A stretch of DNA of 64,000 nucleotides, from positions 232,732 to 296,731 of the forward strand of contig NZ_FNDW01000005.1 in the NCBI RefSeq assembly GCF_900099685.1. The letters are read 5' to 3'. Made by a program: the position numbers and the translations under genes. This DNA is from Chryseobacterium taeanense (GTDB taxonomy: Bacteria; Bacteroidota; Bacteroidia; Flavobacteriales; Weeksellaceae). The notes beneath the pieces are model-generated. The model was not told the DNA's origin. It saw only the letters and a list, made by a program, of their open reading frames with translations, and made no database searches. Position 1 is the stretch's first letter. Each line of letters starts with the position of its first letter. Below, one piece after another: positions 1 through 8,587 of the stretch.

Positions 1-79
1 TTCCGTTTCACTTTAATTGTTGATTAAACGAGCTGTTTTGTAAAGTTATTTTGCAGACGAAAAGCAGTAAACAATTATT

Positions 80-1195
80 ATGAAATATAAAACAGGTTAT
101 TTAGCATTGTCAATTTCCCTGGCTGTGATAATGTATTCCTGCAATTCGGGAAATGCACAGGACAATCAAATTCAAACTACAGCAATACCGACAGATTTTA
201 TTCAGTTAAAATCAGGAAATGCTGATGTTTCCACAGGTTATCCAGGAAGTATTGAAGGTCAGGATAACGTAGAAATTAAAGCGCAGGTTACAGGTTATCT
301 GGATGCAGTTTACGTTAAAGAAGGTCAATATGTGAATAAAGGACAGGCTTTGTTTAAAATAAATCCTTCCGTTTACAACGAACAGGTCAACAACAGCGAA
401 GCAGCTCTGAAAGCCGCTTTGGCAAGTCAGGCAACCGCAAAACTGGAAGTTGATAAATTAAAACCTTTGGTGGCGGGAAATGTAGTTTCTGATATGCAGC
501 TTAAAACGGCTGAGGCAAATTATCAGTCAGCTTCAGCGCAGGTTGCACAGGCAAGATCCGCTTTAGGTTCATCTAAAATAAATGCTAATTTCACTTATAT
601 TAAAGCTCCTGTAAGTGGTTATTTGGGTAGAATTCCCAACAGAATCGGAAACCTGATTTCGCCGTCAGACACTTCGCCTTTAACCACCCTTTCAAATATT
701 AATTTGGTGAATGTTTATTTCACGATGAGCGAGGCCGATTTTATCACATACAGCAAAATGTCAGCCTCAGAACATCACACAGGAAACATAGATCTCCTTC
801 TTGCAGACGGTTCCATTTACAATTACAAAGGGAAATTAGAAAACGCAAGCGGAAATTTCGACAGAACAACAGGAAGTATTCAGATGAAGGCTGTTTTTCA
901 AAATCCTGACAAACTTTTGAGAGCCGGAGGAAGCGCAAGAGTGTTGATTCATAGAAATGTAGATGGCGTTTTAAAAATTCCGAAAACTGCTGTAAAAGAT
1001 ATTCAGGATAAATTTTTCGTCTATAAGCTCAATGGTAAAAAAGTACAGATGATTCCCATTGAAGTTTCACAAACAACGCCGCAGGATTACTTCGTTTCAT
1101 CTGGAATAAAGTCGGGTGACAAGATTGCTGTCAATAGGATTGATGCACTGACAGATGGTGCGGATGTCGTTCCAAAAGTTGTTTATGCAAAATAA
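80..1195 (+). CDS. RND efflux periplasmic adaptor (membrane fusion lipoprotein)
   Basis: This 371-aa protein is the periplasmic adaptor of a tripartite RND drug/solute efflux pump, linking the inner-membrane pump to the outer-membrane channel. The N-terminus has a hydrophobic signal ending in a lipobox (MYSC, Cys21), so it should be a lipoprotein. A biotinyl-lipoyl-like segment (about residues 60-100, with VEIKAQVTGYLDAVYVKEGQYVNKGQ) is followed by a helical hairpin rich in Ala and Gln (about 100-165) and beta-barrel and membrane-proximal domains, the usual AcrA/MexA order. It lies 25 nt before the pump gene and is the first gene of a three-gene operon. Substrate cannot be read from sequence. 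The start has no competing upstream ATG. Confidence 0.93.
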   Translation: MKYKTGYLALSISLAVIMYSCNSGNAQDNQIQTTAIPTDFIQLKSGNADVSTGYPGSIEGQDNVEIKAQVTGYLDAVYVKEGQYVNKGQALFKINPSVYNEQVNNSEAALKAALASQATAKLEVDKLKPLVAGNVVSDMQLKTAEANYQSASAQVAQARSALGSSKINANFTYIKAPVSGYLGRIPNRIGNLISPSDTSPLTTLSNINLVNVYFTMSEADFITYSKMSASEHHTGNIDLLLADGSIYNYKGKLENASGNFDRTTGSIQMKAVFQNPDKLLRAGGSARVLIHRNVDGVLKIPKTAVKDIQDKFFVYKLNGKKVQMIPIEVSQTTPQDYFVSSGIKSGDKIAVNRIDALTDGADVVPKVVYAK

Positions 1196-1220
1196 TTAAT
1201 CATTAACAAAGAAATTTAAG

Positions 1221-4200
1221 ATGTTAAAAAAAATAATAGACCGTCCTGTCTTAGCGACTGTAATTTCCCTTATTATTGTGATATTGGGAATTATCGGGCT
1301 TAATCAGTTGGCGGTAACCCGTTTTCCGGACATTTCACCGCCTACGATTACCGTTTCCGGGTCTTATCCGGGTGGAAACAGTGAAACGGTGATTCGTTCA
1401 GTTGTAACACCGCTTGAGGAACAGATTAATGGTGTTGAAGATATGGTTTACATCAAATCAAATGCGAGCAATGATGGCTCTTTTTCGATTTCCATTATCT
1501 TTAAACAAGGTGTCAATGCAGACCAGGCCGCGGTCAATGTACAGAACAGAGTTCAGCAGGCAACACCAATTCTTCCGCAAGAGGTTGTGAGAACTGGTTT
1601 AACGACCTCGAAGCAACAAAACAGTATGGTGATGATTTTCAATATCTATACTGATGATAATAAAAAATATGATGAGACCTTTCTTCAGAATTATGCCAAT
1701 ATCAATCTGATTCCTCAGGTGAAAAGGGTGAAAGGTGTTGGTCAGGCTCAGGTTTTCGGGATGAAAGATTACTCGATGAGAATCTGGCTGAATCCTCAGA
1801 AAATATCTTCTTACGGTCTTGAACCGGCTGATATTTCCAATGCCATTGCCGACCACAGTTTAGAATCTGCACCCGGAAAACTGGGTGAAGAATCTGACGC
1901 CGCTCTGGAATATGTAATCCGGTACAAAGGAAAAAAGAACAAACCCGAAGAATATGAAAACATCATTGTAAAAAATAATGGGAATCAATTAATCAGGCTG
2001 AAAGATGTTGCAAGGGTAGAATTCGGTTCGATTTCTTATAGTGGAGATAATCTTTCCAACGGTCAAAATGCGGTTACCATTGCGATTTTGCAGACCACAG
2101 GTTCCAATGCCAATGAAATCGAAATCGGTATCGATAAGACCATTGAACAGCTCTCAAAATCATTTCCTCCGGGCATAAAGTTCACTAAAGTGATGAGTAC
2201 TAAGGACAAACTGGATGAAGCAACCGGTCAGGTAAAATCAACATTGGTTGAGGCATTTATCTTAGTTTTTATTGTCGTTTTACTATTCCTCCAGGATTTC
2301 AGGTCGACGATCATTCCTGCGATTGCTGTTCCTGTTGCGATTATCGGGACATTCTTTTTCCTTTTGATCTTAGGATTTACCATTAATGTTCTGACGCTTT
2401 TCGCATTGGTTTTGGCCATCGGAATTGTCGTGGATGATGCAATTGTGGTCGTTGAAGCCGTTCACAGCAATATGGAAGGAACCAATCTTTCCGGAAAAGA
2501 AGCGACGCATAAAGCCATGAACGAAATTACGGGAGCGGTCATATCGATCACCTTGGTCATGTCAGCGGTATTTATTCCGATTGGATTTATGTCGGGTTCA
2601 GCTGGATTATTTTACAAACAATTTGCCTATACTTTAGCGATTGCCATTATTATTTCGGCTGTCAATGCATTGACTTTAACGCCAGCTTTATGTGCTGTTT
2701 TTCTTAAAAATAATCATCCCGGAGAGCATCATGAAACTCCAAAAAATTTTACGAAAAGGTTTTCAATCGCTTTCAATGCAGGTTTTAACAATATGACCAA
2801 CCGTTATATTGGCGGATTAAGATTTTTGGTAAAAAGAAAATGGATTGCCGCAGGTTTGGTTGCAGGAGTTATTGGTGTGTCAGCCTGGTTGATGACTAGC
2901 ACACCGCGAAGTTTTGTTCCGATGGAAGACGATGGATTTATGATGTATTCCCTGAGTATGCCTCCAGGAACAGGTTTGACAAAAACTACCGAAGTTACCA
3001 ATCGTGTCAATACTATTTTTAAAAGCATTGAGGCTGTTGAAACCAATACATCCATCAGTGGTTTTAATCTTCTAAGCAACGGTTCCGGTCCTGCTTATGC
3101 AATGGGATTTGTAAAGCTTAAACCTAAAAAAGAGCGTGGCAAAATTCAGGATATTGATGAGGTGATGAACCTTATCAATGACAAATTATCTGTAAGCAAA
3201 GAAGGCAGTATTATGACATTCAGAATGCCTCCGGTAGAAGGTTATGGCGTAACCAATGATGCAGAAATTGTTTTGCAGGACAGAATGGGAAGAGATCCAC
3301 AGGTTCTGAAGGCAAAAGCTGATGAATTAATCGGACAACTGATGCAATTGCCGGAAGTCGGCTCTGCCTATACAACATTCCGTGCAGATTATCCTCAACT
3401 TGAACTTGAAGTGAATGAAGATAAGGCGAAACAGTTGGGCGTAAGTATTTCAGGATTATTGGGAACAGTTCAGACTTATTTTTCGGGAGACCAGTCGCAG
3501 AATTTTTCACGATTTGGTAAATTTTATAGGGTCAATATCAAAGCAGACGGAATTTTCAGAATGGATGAAACGGCTTTCAACGATATTTTTGTGAAGAACA
3601 ATAAAGGCGAAATGGTTCCTGCAAGTACTTTGGTAACACTTAAAAAAGTCTATGGACCTGAATCGGTTGAAAGATACAACCTATACAACTCTCTCAATAT
3701 TTTGATTACCCCGAAACCGGGAGTCAGCAACGGAGAGTTATTAGGAAAACTTGAAAAAACCTTGGACAAATTACCATCAGACTACAGTTATGAATGGACA
3801 GGTTTAAGCTTGGAAGAAAAATCCTCAGGAAATCAGACGATCGCTATTTTCGGGTTGTGCCTGTTGTTCGTTTATCTTTTATTGGCAGGACAATATGAAA
3901 GTTACATCCTTCCTTTGGCGGTAATGCTTTCCATCCCAACCGGAGTTGTCGGTGCATTCTTAGGAATTAAAGCCATTGGACTGGACAATAATATCTATGT
4001 GCAGGTCGGTTTGATTATGCTTATCGGACTTTTGGCTAAAAATGCGATTCTGATTGTAGAATTTGCCGTTCAGAGACGAAAATCAGGATTATCCATTGTT
4101 GAATCGGCCTTGGAAGGTGCGAAAGCAAGATTGCGTCCGATTATTATGACCTCATTAGCATTTATCGTTGGAATGATTCCTTTAATGCTCTCGGCAGGCG

Positions 4201-4382
4201 GAATGGCTTCAGGAAACAAATCCATCAGTGTAAGTGCGGCAATGGGAATGTTCAGCGGAGTCATTCTGGGAATTTTTGTCATTCCGGTTTTGTACATGTT
4301 TTTTCAATATTTAGATGAGAAGATTTCATCAAAAAAAACTCCTTTCACACCTCAAAATCAACTTTCAAATGAAAATGTTTAA
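1221..4382 (+). CDS. RND efflux pump permease, HAE1 (AcrB-like) family
   Basis: At 1053 aa this is a full-length inner-membrane proton-driven RND pump of the hydrophobe/amphiphile (HAE1) class. It begins with the typical cytoplasmic stub and first membrane helix (MLKKIIDRPVLATVISLII). It carries the TM4 proton-relay Asp pair (GIVVDDAIVVVEAV, around residue 405) and the TM10 Lys (LLAKNAILIVEFA). Two large periplasmic loops separate helices 1-2 and 7-8, as in AcrB. The adaptor precedes it, and the outer-membrane factor starts inside its last codons, so the three are translated together. It might export the lipopeptide made further downstream, but about 6.5 kb and several independent promoters lie between, so that is only a guess. 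Confidence 0.95.
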   Translation: MLKKIIDRPVLATVISLIIVILGIIGLNQLAVTRFPDISPPTITVSGSYPGGNSETVIRSVVTPLEEQINGVEDMVYIKSNASNDGSFSISIIFKQGVNADQAAVNVQNRVQQATPILPQEVVRTGLTTSKQQNSMVMIFNIYTDDNKKYDETFLQNYANINLIPQVKRVKGVGQAQVFGMKDYSMRIWLNPQKISSYGLEPADISNAIADHSLESAPGKLGEESDAALEYVIRYKGKKNKPEEYENIIVKNNGNQLIRLKDVARVEFGSISYSGDNLSNGQNAVTIAILQTTGSNANEIEIGIDKTIEQLSKSFPPGIKFTKVMSTKDKLDEATGQVKSTLVEAFILVFIVVLLFLQDFRSTIIPAIAVPVAIIGTFFFLLILGFTINVLTLFALVLAIGIVVDDAIVVVEAVHSNMEGTNLSGKEATHKAMNEITGAVISITLVMSAVFIPIGFMSGSAGLFYKQFAYTLAIAIIISAVNALTLTPALCAVFLKNNHPGEHHETPKNFTKRFSIAFNAGFNNMTNRYIGGLRFLVKRKWIAAGLVAGVIGVSAWLMTSTPRSFVPMEDDGFMMYSLSMPPGTGLTKTTEVTNRVNTIFKSIEAVETNTSISGFNLLSNGSGPAYAMGFVKLKPKKERGKIQDIDEVMNLINDKLSVSKEGSIMTFRMPPVEGYGVTNDAEIVLQDRMGRDPQVLKAKADELIGQLMQLPEVGSAYTTFRADYPQLELEVNEDKAKQLGVSISGLLGTVQTYFSGDQSQNFSRFGKFYRVNIKADGIFRMDETAFNDIFVKNNKGEMVPASTLVTLKKVYGPESVERYNLYNSLNILITPKPGVSNGELLGKLEKTLDKLPSDYSYEWTGLSLEEKSSGNQTIAIFGLCLLFVYLLLAGQYESYILPLAVMLSIPTGVVGAFLGIKAIGLDNNIYVQVGLIMLIGLLAKNAILIVEFAVQRRKSGLSIVESALEGAKARLRPIIMTSLAFIVGMIPLMLSAGGMASGNKSISVSAAMGMFSGVILGIFVIPVLYMFFQYLDEKISSKKTPFTPQNQLSNENV

Positions 4383-5784
4383 TATCAAACAAATTCTTTT
4401 TGCAGGTGCGGTGACATCAGTTTTGGTGTCATGCGCCATCCAAAAAGATTATACAAGACCGGAACTCAACATCCCTGAAAATTATAAACAGCAGGTTCAG
4501 GTTACAGGCGACACCATCGTTTTGCCGTGGAAAACATTTTTTAAAGATCCGAAATTGGTTGCTTTAATTGAAAAAGCGTTAGATAAAAATAATGAAATCA
4601 ATGTTGCCTTAAAAAATATAGAGCAGCTCGATTTAGCTTATAAACAGGCAAAAAATACATTGATGCCGACTTTGAATTTTAACGCAGGAGCCAATAGAAC
4701 CTGGGCCTCCAAGAACAGTTTGAATGGTTCACTGAATGAGCAGTTTACCGGTACAAAATATCTGGATGATTTTAATGCTAATTTGAGTTTGTCTTGGGAA
4801 GTTGATATCTGGGGTAAAGCAAAAATGCAGAAAGAGTCTGCGGCAGCCGAATATTTTGCTCAAAAACAAAATAGAGATGTTGTAAAAAGCCGAATTATTG
4901 TGGAAGTTGCCAAAGCTTATTACAATTTATTAAGTTTAGATGAACAGTTGAAAATTGCCCGGCAAAATATTGAGTTGAGTGATAAAACACTCACAATGAT
5001 GAAATTGCAATACACTGCCGGACAAATCAATTCTTTGGCGATACAACAATCTGAAGCACAGAAGAAAACGGCAGAACTTCTGGTTCCTTTGGCTCAGCAA
5101 AATATTTCTGTTCAGGAAAATACATTGAGTATTCTTTGTGGAGAATATCCAGGTTCTGTAGAAAGAGCTGGGAATTTTGGAACTTTAGTTATTGATAATA
5201 AAATATCTTCCGGAATTCCGGCTCAATTATTAAGCCGAAGACCAGATTTAAAAGCGGCAGAATTAAATATTGTAAGCCTGAATGCGAAAACAGGACTGGC
5301 AAAAGCAGCAATGTATCCGAGTATAAGTTTGTCGCCATCAATAGGTGTTAATTCAAATAAGGTTAATACCTGGTTTGACCTTCCTGGCTCTATTACAAAA
5401 ACGTTGGCAGCCAATTTAACAATCCCTCTTCTGAACAAAAGACGACTGAAAACAGGCTATGAAACGGCAATTATTGAACAGGAAAAAGCCGTCATTAACT
5501 TTAAGCAGACTTTATTGACAGCGGTTGGTGAAGTTTCTGATGCAATGGCAAAATCCCAGGGAAGCAGCGAAAGATTAAGTCTTCTGGAACAACGGACAGC
5601 CATTTTGGAAAAGGGAATCAATGATGCGATGAAACTTTATAAAAGCGGAATGGCAACTTATCTTGAAGTGATTACCGCCCAGAATAATAAGTTGCAGAAT
5701 GATTTGGAATACGTCAATGCCAAAATTGAAAAACTTAATTCAGATATTGACCTTTATAGAGCTTTGGGTGGAGGGATTGAGTAA
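4369..5784 (+). CDS. TolC/OprM-like outer-membrane efflux lipoprotein
   Basis: This is the outer-membrane channel of the RND system, about 471 aa with two repeated outer-membrane-efflux (TolC family) halves. I chose the ATG at 4369 rather than the in-frame ATG at 4315. The later start puts a clean signal sequence and lipobox (VLVSC, Cys22) at the N-terminus, whereas the earlier one adds 18 charged residues before it. The gene then overlaps the pump gene by 14 nt, which is common for coupled translation. The motif DYTRPELNIPENY after the Cys and the Gln/Ala-rich coiled helices fit the NodT/OprM lipoprotein subgroup. The C-terminus ends in the usual DLYRALGGG segment. Confidence 0.92.
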   Translation: MKMFNIKQILFAGAVTSVLVSCAIQKDYTRPELNIPENYKQQVQVTGDTIVLPWKTFFKDPKLVALIEKALDKNNEINVALKNIEQLDLAYKQAKNTLMPTLNFNAGANRTWASKNSLNGSLNEQFTGTKYLDDFNANLSLSWEVDIWGKAKMQKESAAAEYFAQKQNRDVVKSRIIVEVAKAYYNLLSLDEQLKIARQNIELSDKTLTMMKLQYTAGQINSLAIQQSEAQKKTAELLVPLAQQNISVQENTLSILCGEYPGSVERAGNFGTLVIDNKISSGIPAQLLSRRPDLKAAELNIVSLNAKTGLAKAAMYPSISLSPSIGVNSNKVNTWFDLPGSITKTLAANLTIPLLNKRRLKTGYETAIIEQEKAVINFKQTLLTAVGEVSDAMAKSQGSSERLSLLEQRTAILEKGINDAMKLYKSGMATYLEVITAQNNKLQNDLEYVNAKIEKLNSDIDLYRALGGGIE

Positions 5785-6017
5785 AACAAAAACTTTTTAA
5801 AATTTTTCCCTTGTTAAATTGCAGTTTTCATATAAGTCTAGTGAAAAGATTTTAATAATTCCTTCATCGATTTGTCTTTCATTAAGAGTCTTGAAAGGTT
5901 GAAAATGAATATACAGGAAATATCAAAAACTATTAATTGATTATGTGATAAATGTTTTTTGTATTGAAAATAATTTGTCTTGTAAAGCTAATTACAACTG
6001 AGAATAAATAAAAAATT

Positions 6018-6043
6018 GGCGCCAACTGAATACAGTTAGCGCC
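6018..6043 (-). terminator. Rho-independent terminator acting on the minus strand
   Basis: Two 11-nt arms (GGCGCCAACTG and CAGTTAGCGCC, one mismatch) flank a 4-nt loop. On the minus strand the hairpin is followed directly by AATTTTTTATTTATT, a good U-tract. On the plus strand no T-run follows. It therefore points leftward, yet no intact minus-strand gene lies upstream of it except the remnant at 6348-6494. Read-through protection of the efflux operon is an alternative role. Confidence 0.6.
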
Positions 6044-6347
6044 TTATGGCTTGTTTGTGACCTTGACGAGCGTATCTTCAAACACTTTTATTGATGATTT
6101 ACTTCGATTAAGCCAAATTAAACAAGAATTGGCAATTCCGAATCGAAGAATTAATTTCTTAAAGTTTTGAAGTTTTCGTCAAATTAATTTTAAGCATTTG
6201 AAGTACTCAAAATTAGAAAAGTTTGACATTATTTTACTTCGATTGTCTTCTAACTTTTCATAAATATTTTGCTAAGAATATTTACTTTGTATGTAATTAA
6301 AATGGTTTATATAACGAGGAAACTTGGTATAATAAAGTATTTCTTAT

Positions 6348-6494
6348 TTACTTATAATCATATAATATACCTAAACTATCATCCAACTTTTCTGTTGTAA
6401 TATTCTTTTCAGGAAGTATATCCAAAATTTCCTGATGTATATCTCTTTTCTCAAATTTTTTTTTAAGGACATTCAATAATGTTACCCGAGTTGT
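6348..6494 (-). pseudogene. Possible 48-codon remnant of an unidentified gene
   Basis: The minus strand is open for 48 sense codons before a TAA and after an in-frame TAG. The translation looks like a real protein C-terminus (LLNVLKKKFEKRDIHQEIL, then a DILPEKN segment, ending LYDYK), with amphipathic helices and few low-complexity runs. There is no plausible ATG start, and I do not recognise the family. The terminator at 6018-6043 points the same way, which supports an eroded minus-strand gene. It could still be chance in AT-rich DNA. Confidence 0.25.
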
Positions 6495-6770
6495 CTAAAA
6501 ATCAATCCTCGACATGAAATTTAATACGAGATTCTCTGGACGAATATTTGCAAAGAATTGCCAAACTTGCAAAAATAAGGAGAATGTAAAATGCATATTT
6601 CAAGATATAAATTTGAGAGTATTTCAGATGATGAAATTTCTTTGTAAATGCTTTAAAAATTATCCTGCCGCTACTGTATTACTAATGGGATAAATTAGAA
6701 AATGAACTTCATTAGCAAAGAATTAAATGATAATATGCTAGATTTTGTGAATGATTTTATAAATATGCAG

Positions 6771-6818
6771 AACTACACTTTTGTGTAGTTTTTAGTTTGT
6801 CTCGATTAATTAAATTTG
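6771..6818 (+). promoter_or_regulatory. Palindromic LuxR-type box and -7 element of the ThiF-like gene
   Basis: A perfect inverted repeat AACTACAC-TTTT-GTGTAGTT occupies 6771-6790. A TAnnTTTG element (TAAATTTG) follows at 6811-6818, five nt before the ATG at 6823. The box centre (6780.5) is 30.5 nt upstream of the first base of the -7 element. The box covers the place where a -33 TTTG would be, and no such motif is present, which suggests an activator-dependent promoter. The transcript would be nearly leaderless. The same 18-bp core recurs at 8485-8502 and 38020-38037. Confidence 0.7.
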
Positions 6819-6822
6819 TTAT

Positions 6823-7572
6823 ATGGAGAAACGTTACAGTAGAAATAGACTTTATTTAACAAGTGATGATCAGGATTTACTTAAAAATTATCCAATTTTT
6901 TTAGGAGGTGCCGGAATAGGTAGTATAATTGCAGAAACTCTACTTAGATTTGGTTTTGAAACTATTACCATCGTTGACGGAGATACCGTTGAATTATCAA
7001 ATCTGAATAGACAAAATTATACCGAAAAAGATATTGCAAAACCCAAAGTTGAGGCCTTAAAAAAAAGATTGCTTTCAATCAATAGTCATGCAAAAATTTC
7101 TATCCATAATTGCTTTATCAATTCGAATAATTTGCATGAGCTTATAAAAGGGCATAAAATAGCTATTAATGCATTAGATTTTTCTTCTGACATCCCTTTG
7201 TTATTTGACCAAGTGTGTCAGGAAAACGGAATTCCTGTTTTACATCCTTATAATTTAGGCTGGGGAGCTTTAGTAATGGTAATTTCTGAAAATTTAGGGC
7301 TGGATTCTCTAAAAAAAGAGAAAGTTATTTTTAATGAAGTAAATGTGGTACAATATGTTTCTAGTCATATGAGATATTGGGGTAATCCTCAAAAATGGTT
7401 AGAAGATATCATTGATAAATATGTAAATGAAAATAAACAACTTCCACCTCCTCAATTGTCAATTGCTTCTTTTATGGCTGCTGCAATATGTACTAAAATA
7501 GCTTTCAATATTGCTACAAACCAACCAGTCAAAAAATTTCCTGAGTTTTATTTAACAACTTTAGACCTTTAG
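6823..7572 (+). CDS. ThiF/MoeB/E1-like adenylyltransferase
   Basis: This 249-aa protein has the E1-like Rossmann nucleotide-binding fold that adenylates the C-terminus of a peptide or ubiquitin-like protein. Visible motifs are the glycine-rich loop GGAGIGS (residues 28-34), the IVDGDTVELSNLNRQ segment with Asp52, Asp54, Arg63 and Gln64, a Lys pair at about 74-76, and the NALDF Asp119. It lacks the paired CxxC zinc motifs of MoeB/ThiF and any obvious E1 catalytic Cys region, so it is a short divergent member. Such proteins occur in sulfur-carrier pathways and in RiPP clusters (MccB of microcin C is the reference case). It converges on the LuxR gene with a 6-nt gap. The nearby 84-aa NHLP peptide is a possible substrate, but that is inference. 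Confidence 0.8.
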   Translation: MEKRYSRNRLYLTSDDQDLLKNYPIFLGGAGIGSIIAETLLRFGFETITIVDGDTVELSNLNRQNYTEKDIAKPKVEALKKRLLSINSHAKISIHNCFINSNNLHELIKGHKIAINALDFSSDIPLLFDQVCQENGIPVLHPYNLGWGALVMVISENLGLDSLKKEKVIFNEVNVVQYVSSHMRYWGNPQKWLEDIIDKYVNENKQLPPPQLSIASFMAAAICTKIAFNIATNQPVKKFPEFYLTTLDL

Positions 7573-7578
7573 ATTTTG

Positions 7579-8343
7579 TTATATTAATTTATTATTCACA
7601 GCATAGGAAATTGCTTCTGTAATGTTGCCTACCTCTAATCTTTCAAATAATTTTCTGCGATGGAACTTTACAGTATCGGGAGAAACAAATATAGTTTCTG
7701 CTATTTCATTAATAGTAAAACCTCTTGCGCAGAGTCTTAATATTTCGAGTTCTCTTTTAGATAAAGTTACTTTTTGTTCAGCCTCCCAAATATCTCTTTC
7801 TAATCTATAGTGATAGACTTTATTCTCCCCATTCCTATATATTTTAATATTTCCGGCTTCTTTCTCAGAAGAAAGTGAAATTAGGCATATTGCCTTCCAT
7901 ATTTTTCCTTCCTTGTTTAAAAGCAAAGGAGTCAACTTTTGATTAATTAATATTTTATTTCCCTCTTTGTTGATGAGGTGAAAGTCATACGAAATGGTAT
8001 ACTCCAAACGATTTTCTAAGGGAATGGTCTCATAAAAACTAAATCCAGCATCATTTATTTTTAGTAAAAGCTGTAAATCTTTTTCCGGAACATTTTTAAA
8101 ATAAAAGGCATACCCCATATCCAATACCTGTTCCGGCGTGTTTCCGCTTAAAAACAATGGATTATCAGATACATATTCAAATCCCTGTTTTATGTAATCT
8201 ATCACATAAATACTTGTATAAGTTGCTCTTGAAAAAGCCTTTATGGAATCTAAATAACTGAATTTTTGTTGACTTTCTTCCTCAGATATGTCATTAATAA
8301 TATTTCTGTGATCAAAGAAAGAATTTACATCATCTTTACTCAT
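7579..8343 (-). CDS. LuxR-type transcriptional regulator with PAS-like sensor domain
   Basis: This 254-aa regulator has a C-terminal LuxR/GerE helix-turn-helix (about residues 190-254: VTLSKRELEILRLCARGFT, then INEIAETIFVSPDTVKFHRRKLFERL). Residues about 30-170 resemble a PAS fold (VIDYIKQGFEYVSDNPLFL... FHLINKEGNKILINQKLTPL), which is common in Bacteroidota LuxR-type proteins and differs from the Pfam autoinducer-binding domain of proteobacterial LuxR. It is divergent from the LuxI/FeeM-like gene across a 244-nt region holding the palindromic boxes. I infer that it binds those boxes. Its own promoter (8358-8388) is a canonical housekeeping type, so it can be made before the target promoters are active. 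Confidence 0.88.
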   Translation of the reverse strand: MSKDDVNSFFDHRNIINDISEEESQQKFSYLDSIKAFSRATYTSIYVIDYIKQGFEYVSDNPLFLSGNTPEQVLDMGYAFYFKNVPEKDLQLLLKINDAGFSFYETIPLENRLEYTISYDFHLINKEGNKILINQKLTPLLLNKEGKIWKAICLISLSSEKEAGNIKIYRNGENKVYHYRLERDIWEAEQKVTLSKRELEILRLCARGFTINEIAETIFVSPDTVKFHRRKLFERLEVGNITEAISYAVNNKLI

Positions 8344-8357
8344 TTATCAATTTTGTA

Positions 8358-8388
8358 CAAATATAATATAAAAGCAATATAACTCAAA
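8358..8388 (-). promoter_or_regulatory. Canonical Bacteroidota promoter of the LuxR-type gene
   Basis: Read on the minus strand, TTTG (8388-8385) is separated by exactly 19 nt from TATATTTG (8365-8358), matching the Bacteroidota -33/-7 consensus (TTTG, then TAnnTTTG). The start codon lies 15 nt further on, giving a very short leader. The promoters of the ThiF-like and LuxI-like genes lack the -33 element, which separates constitutive from activated promoters in this block. Confidence 0.65.
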
Positions 8389-8465
8389 CAATTTGTGATA
8401 TATACGTTTAATAGATTTGTAATTTCTCTCAATTGTGAATAATATTAAATATTAATAGATTCTAT

Positions 8466-8521
8466 TTTCATTACAAATCAGTAAACTACACAAAAGTGTA
8501 GTTTGCTGATTTACAATGAAA
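8466..8521. promoter_or_regulatory. Long palindrome with upstream LuxR-type box (copy 1)
   Basis: A 22-bp perfect core AAACTACAC-AAAA-GTGTAGTTT (8483-8504) is extended by near-symmetric flanks to arms of about 26 nt with three mismatches (8466-8491 and 8496-8521). It lies in the divergent region between the LuxR-type and LuxI-like genes, centred 68.5 nt upstream of the LuxI-like gene's -7 element and 38 bp upstream of a second, degenerate box. It could be an upstream activator site, a repressor site for the regulator's own gene, or a cruciform. Copy 2 at 38003-38054 keeps the symmetry. Confidence 0.75.
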
Positions 8522-8522
8522 T

Positions 8523-8569
8523 ACTACAATTTAGGGTAGCGTGAATGATAATCTTGCCAAGTAGTTTTG
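8523..8569 (+). promoter_or_regulatory. Degenerate second box and -7 element of the LuxI-like gene
   Basis: The box ACTACAATTTAGGGTAGC (8523-8540) matches the perfect box at 12 of 18 positions and keeps CTAC/GTAG outer symmetry. Its centre (8531.5) is 30.5 nt upstream of TAGTTTTG (8562-8569), a perfect TAnnTTTG element. No TTTG is present at -33, and the box covers that position. Transcription would start around 8575, putting the box near -43, as at class II LuxR promoters. The ATG follows at 8588. Confidence 0.65.
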
Positions 8570-8587
8570 TAAAAAAAATAACCCGAT

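Larger units (their letters stand above)
5785..6770. other. About 1 kb without a convincing gene
   Basis: This very AT-rich gap separates the efflux operon from the ThiF/LuxR block. It has no long open frame on either strand. It contains a minus-strand terminator-like hairpin (6018-6043), another imperfect stem (arms CTTCGATT at 6102-6109 and AATCGAAG at 6141-6148, with nested GCCAA/TTGGC pairing), and a protein-like but truncated minus-strand reading frame (6348-6494). The composition and fragments suggest a decayed locus or an insertion boundary. No tRNA, IS end or repeat array was recognised. Confidence 0.5.

Noticed and set aside
6102..6148. Imperfect hairpin in the spacer as an IS end or structured RNA
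   Set aside because: Only one copy exists, no transposase or target-site duplication is seen, and the pairing is interrupted.
6702..6788. 28-codon plus-strand ORF ending inside the palindromic box before the ThiF-like gene
   Set aside because: It is short, has no family resemblance, and its end is dictated by the TAG within the palindrome. Chance is the simplest explanation.
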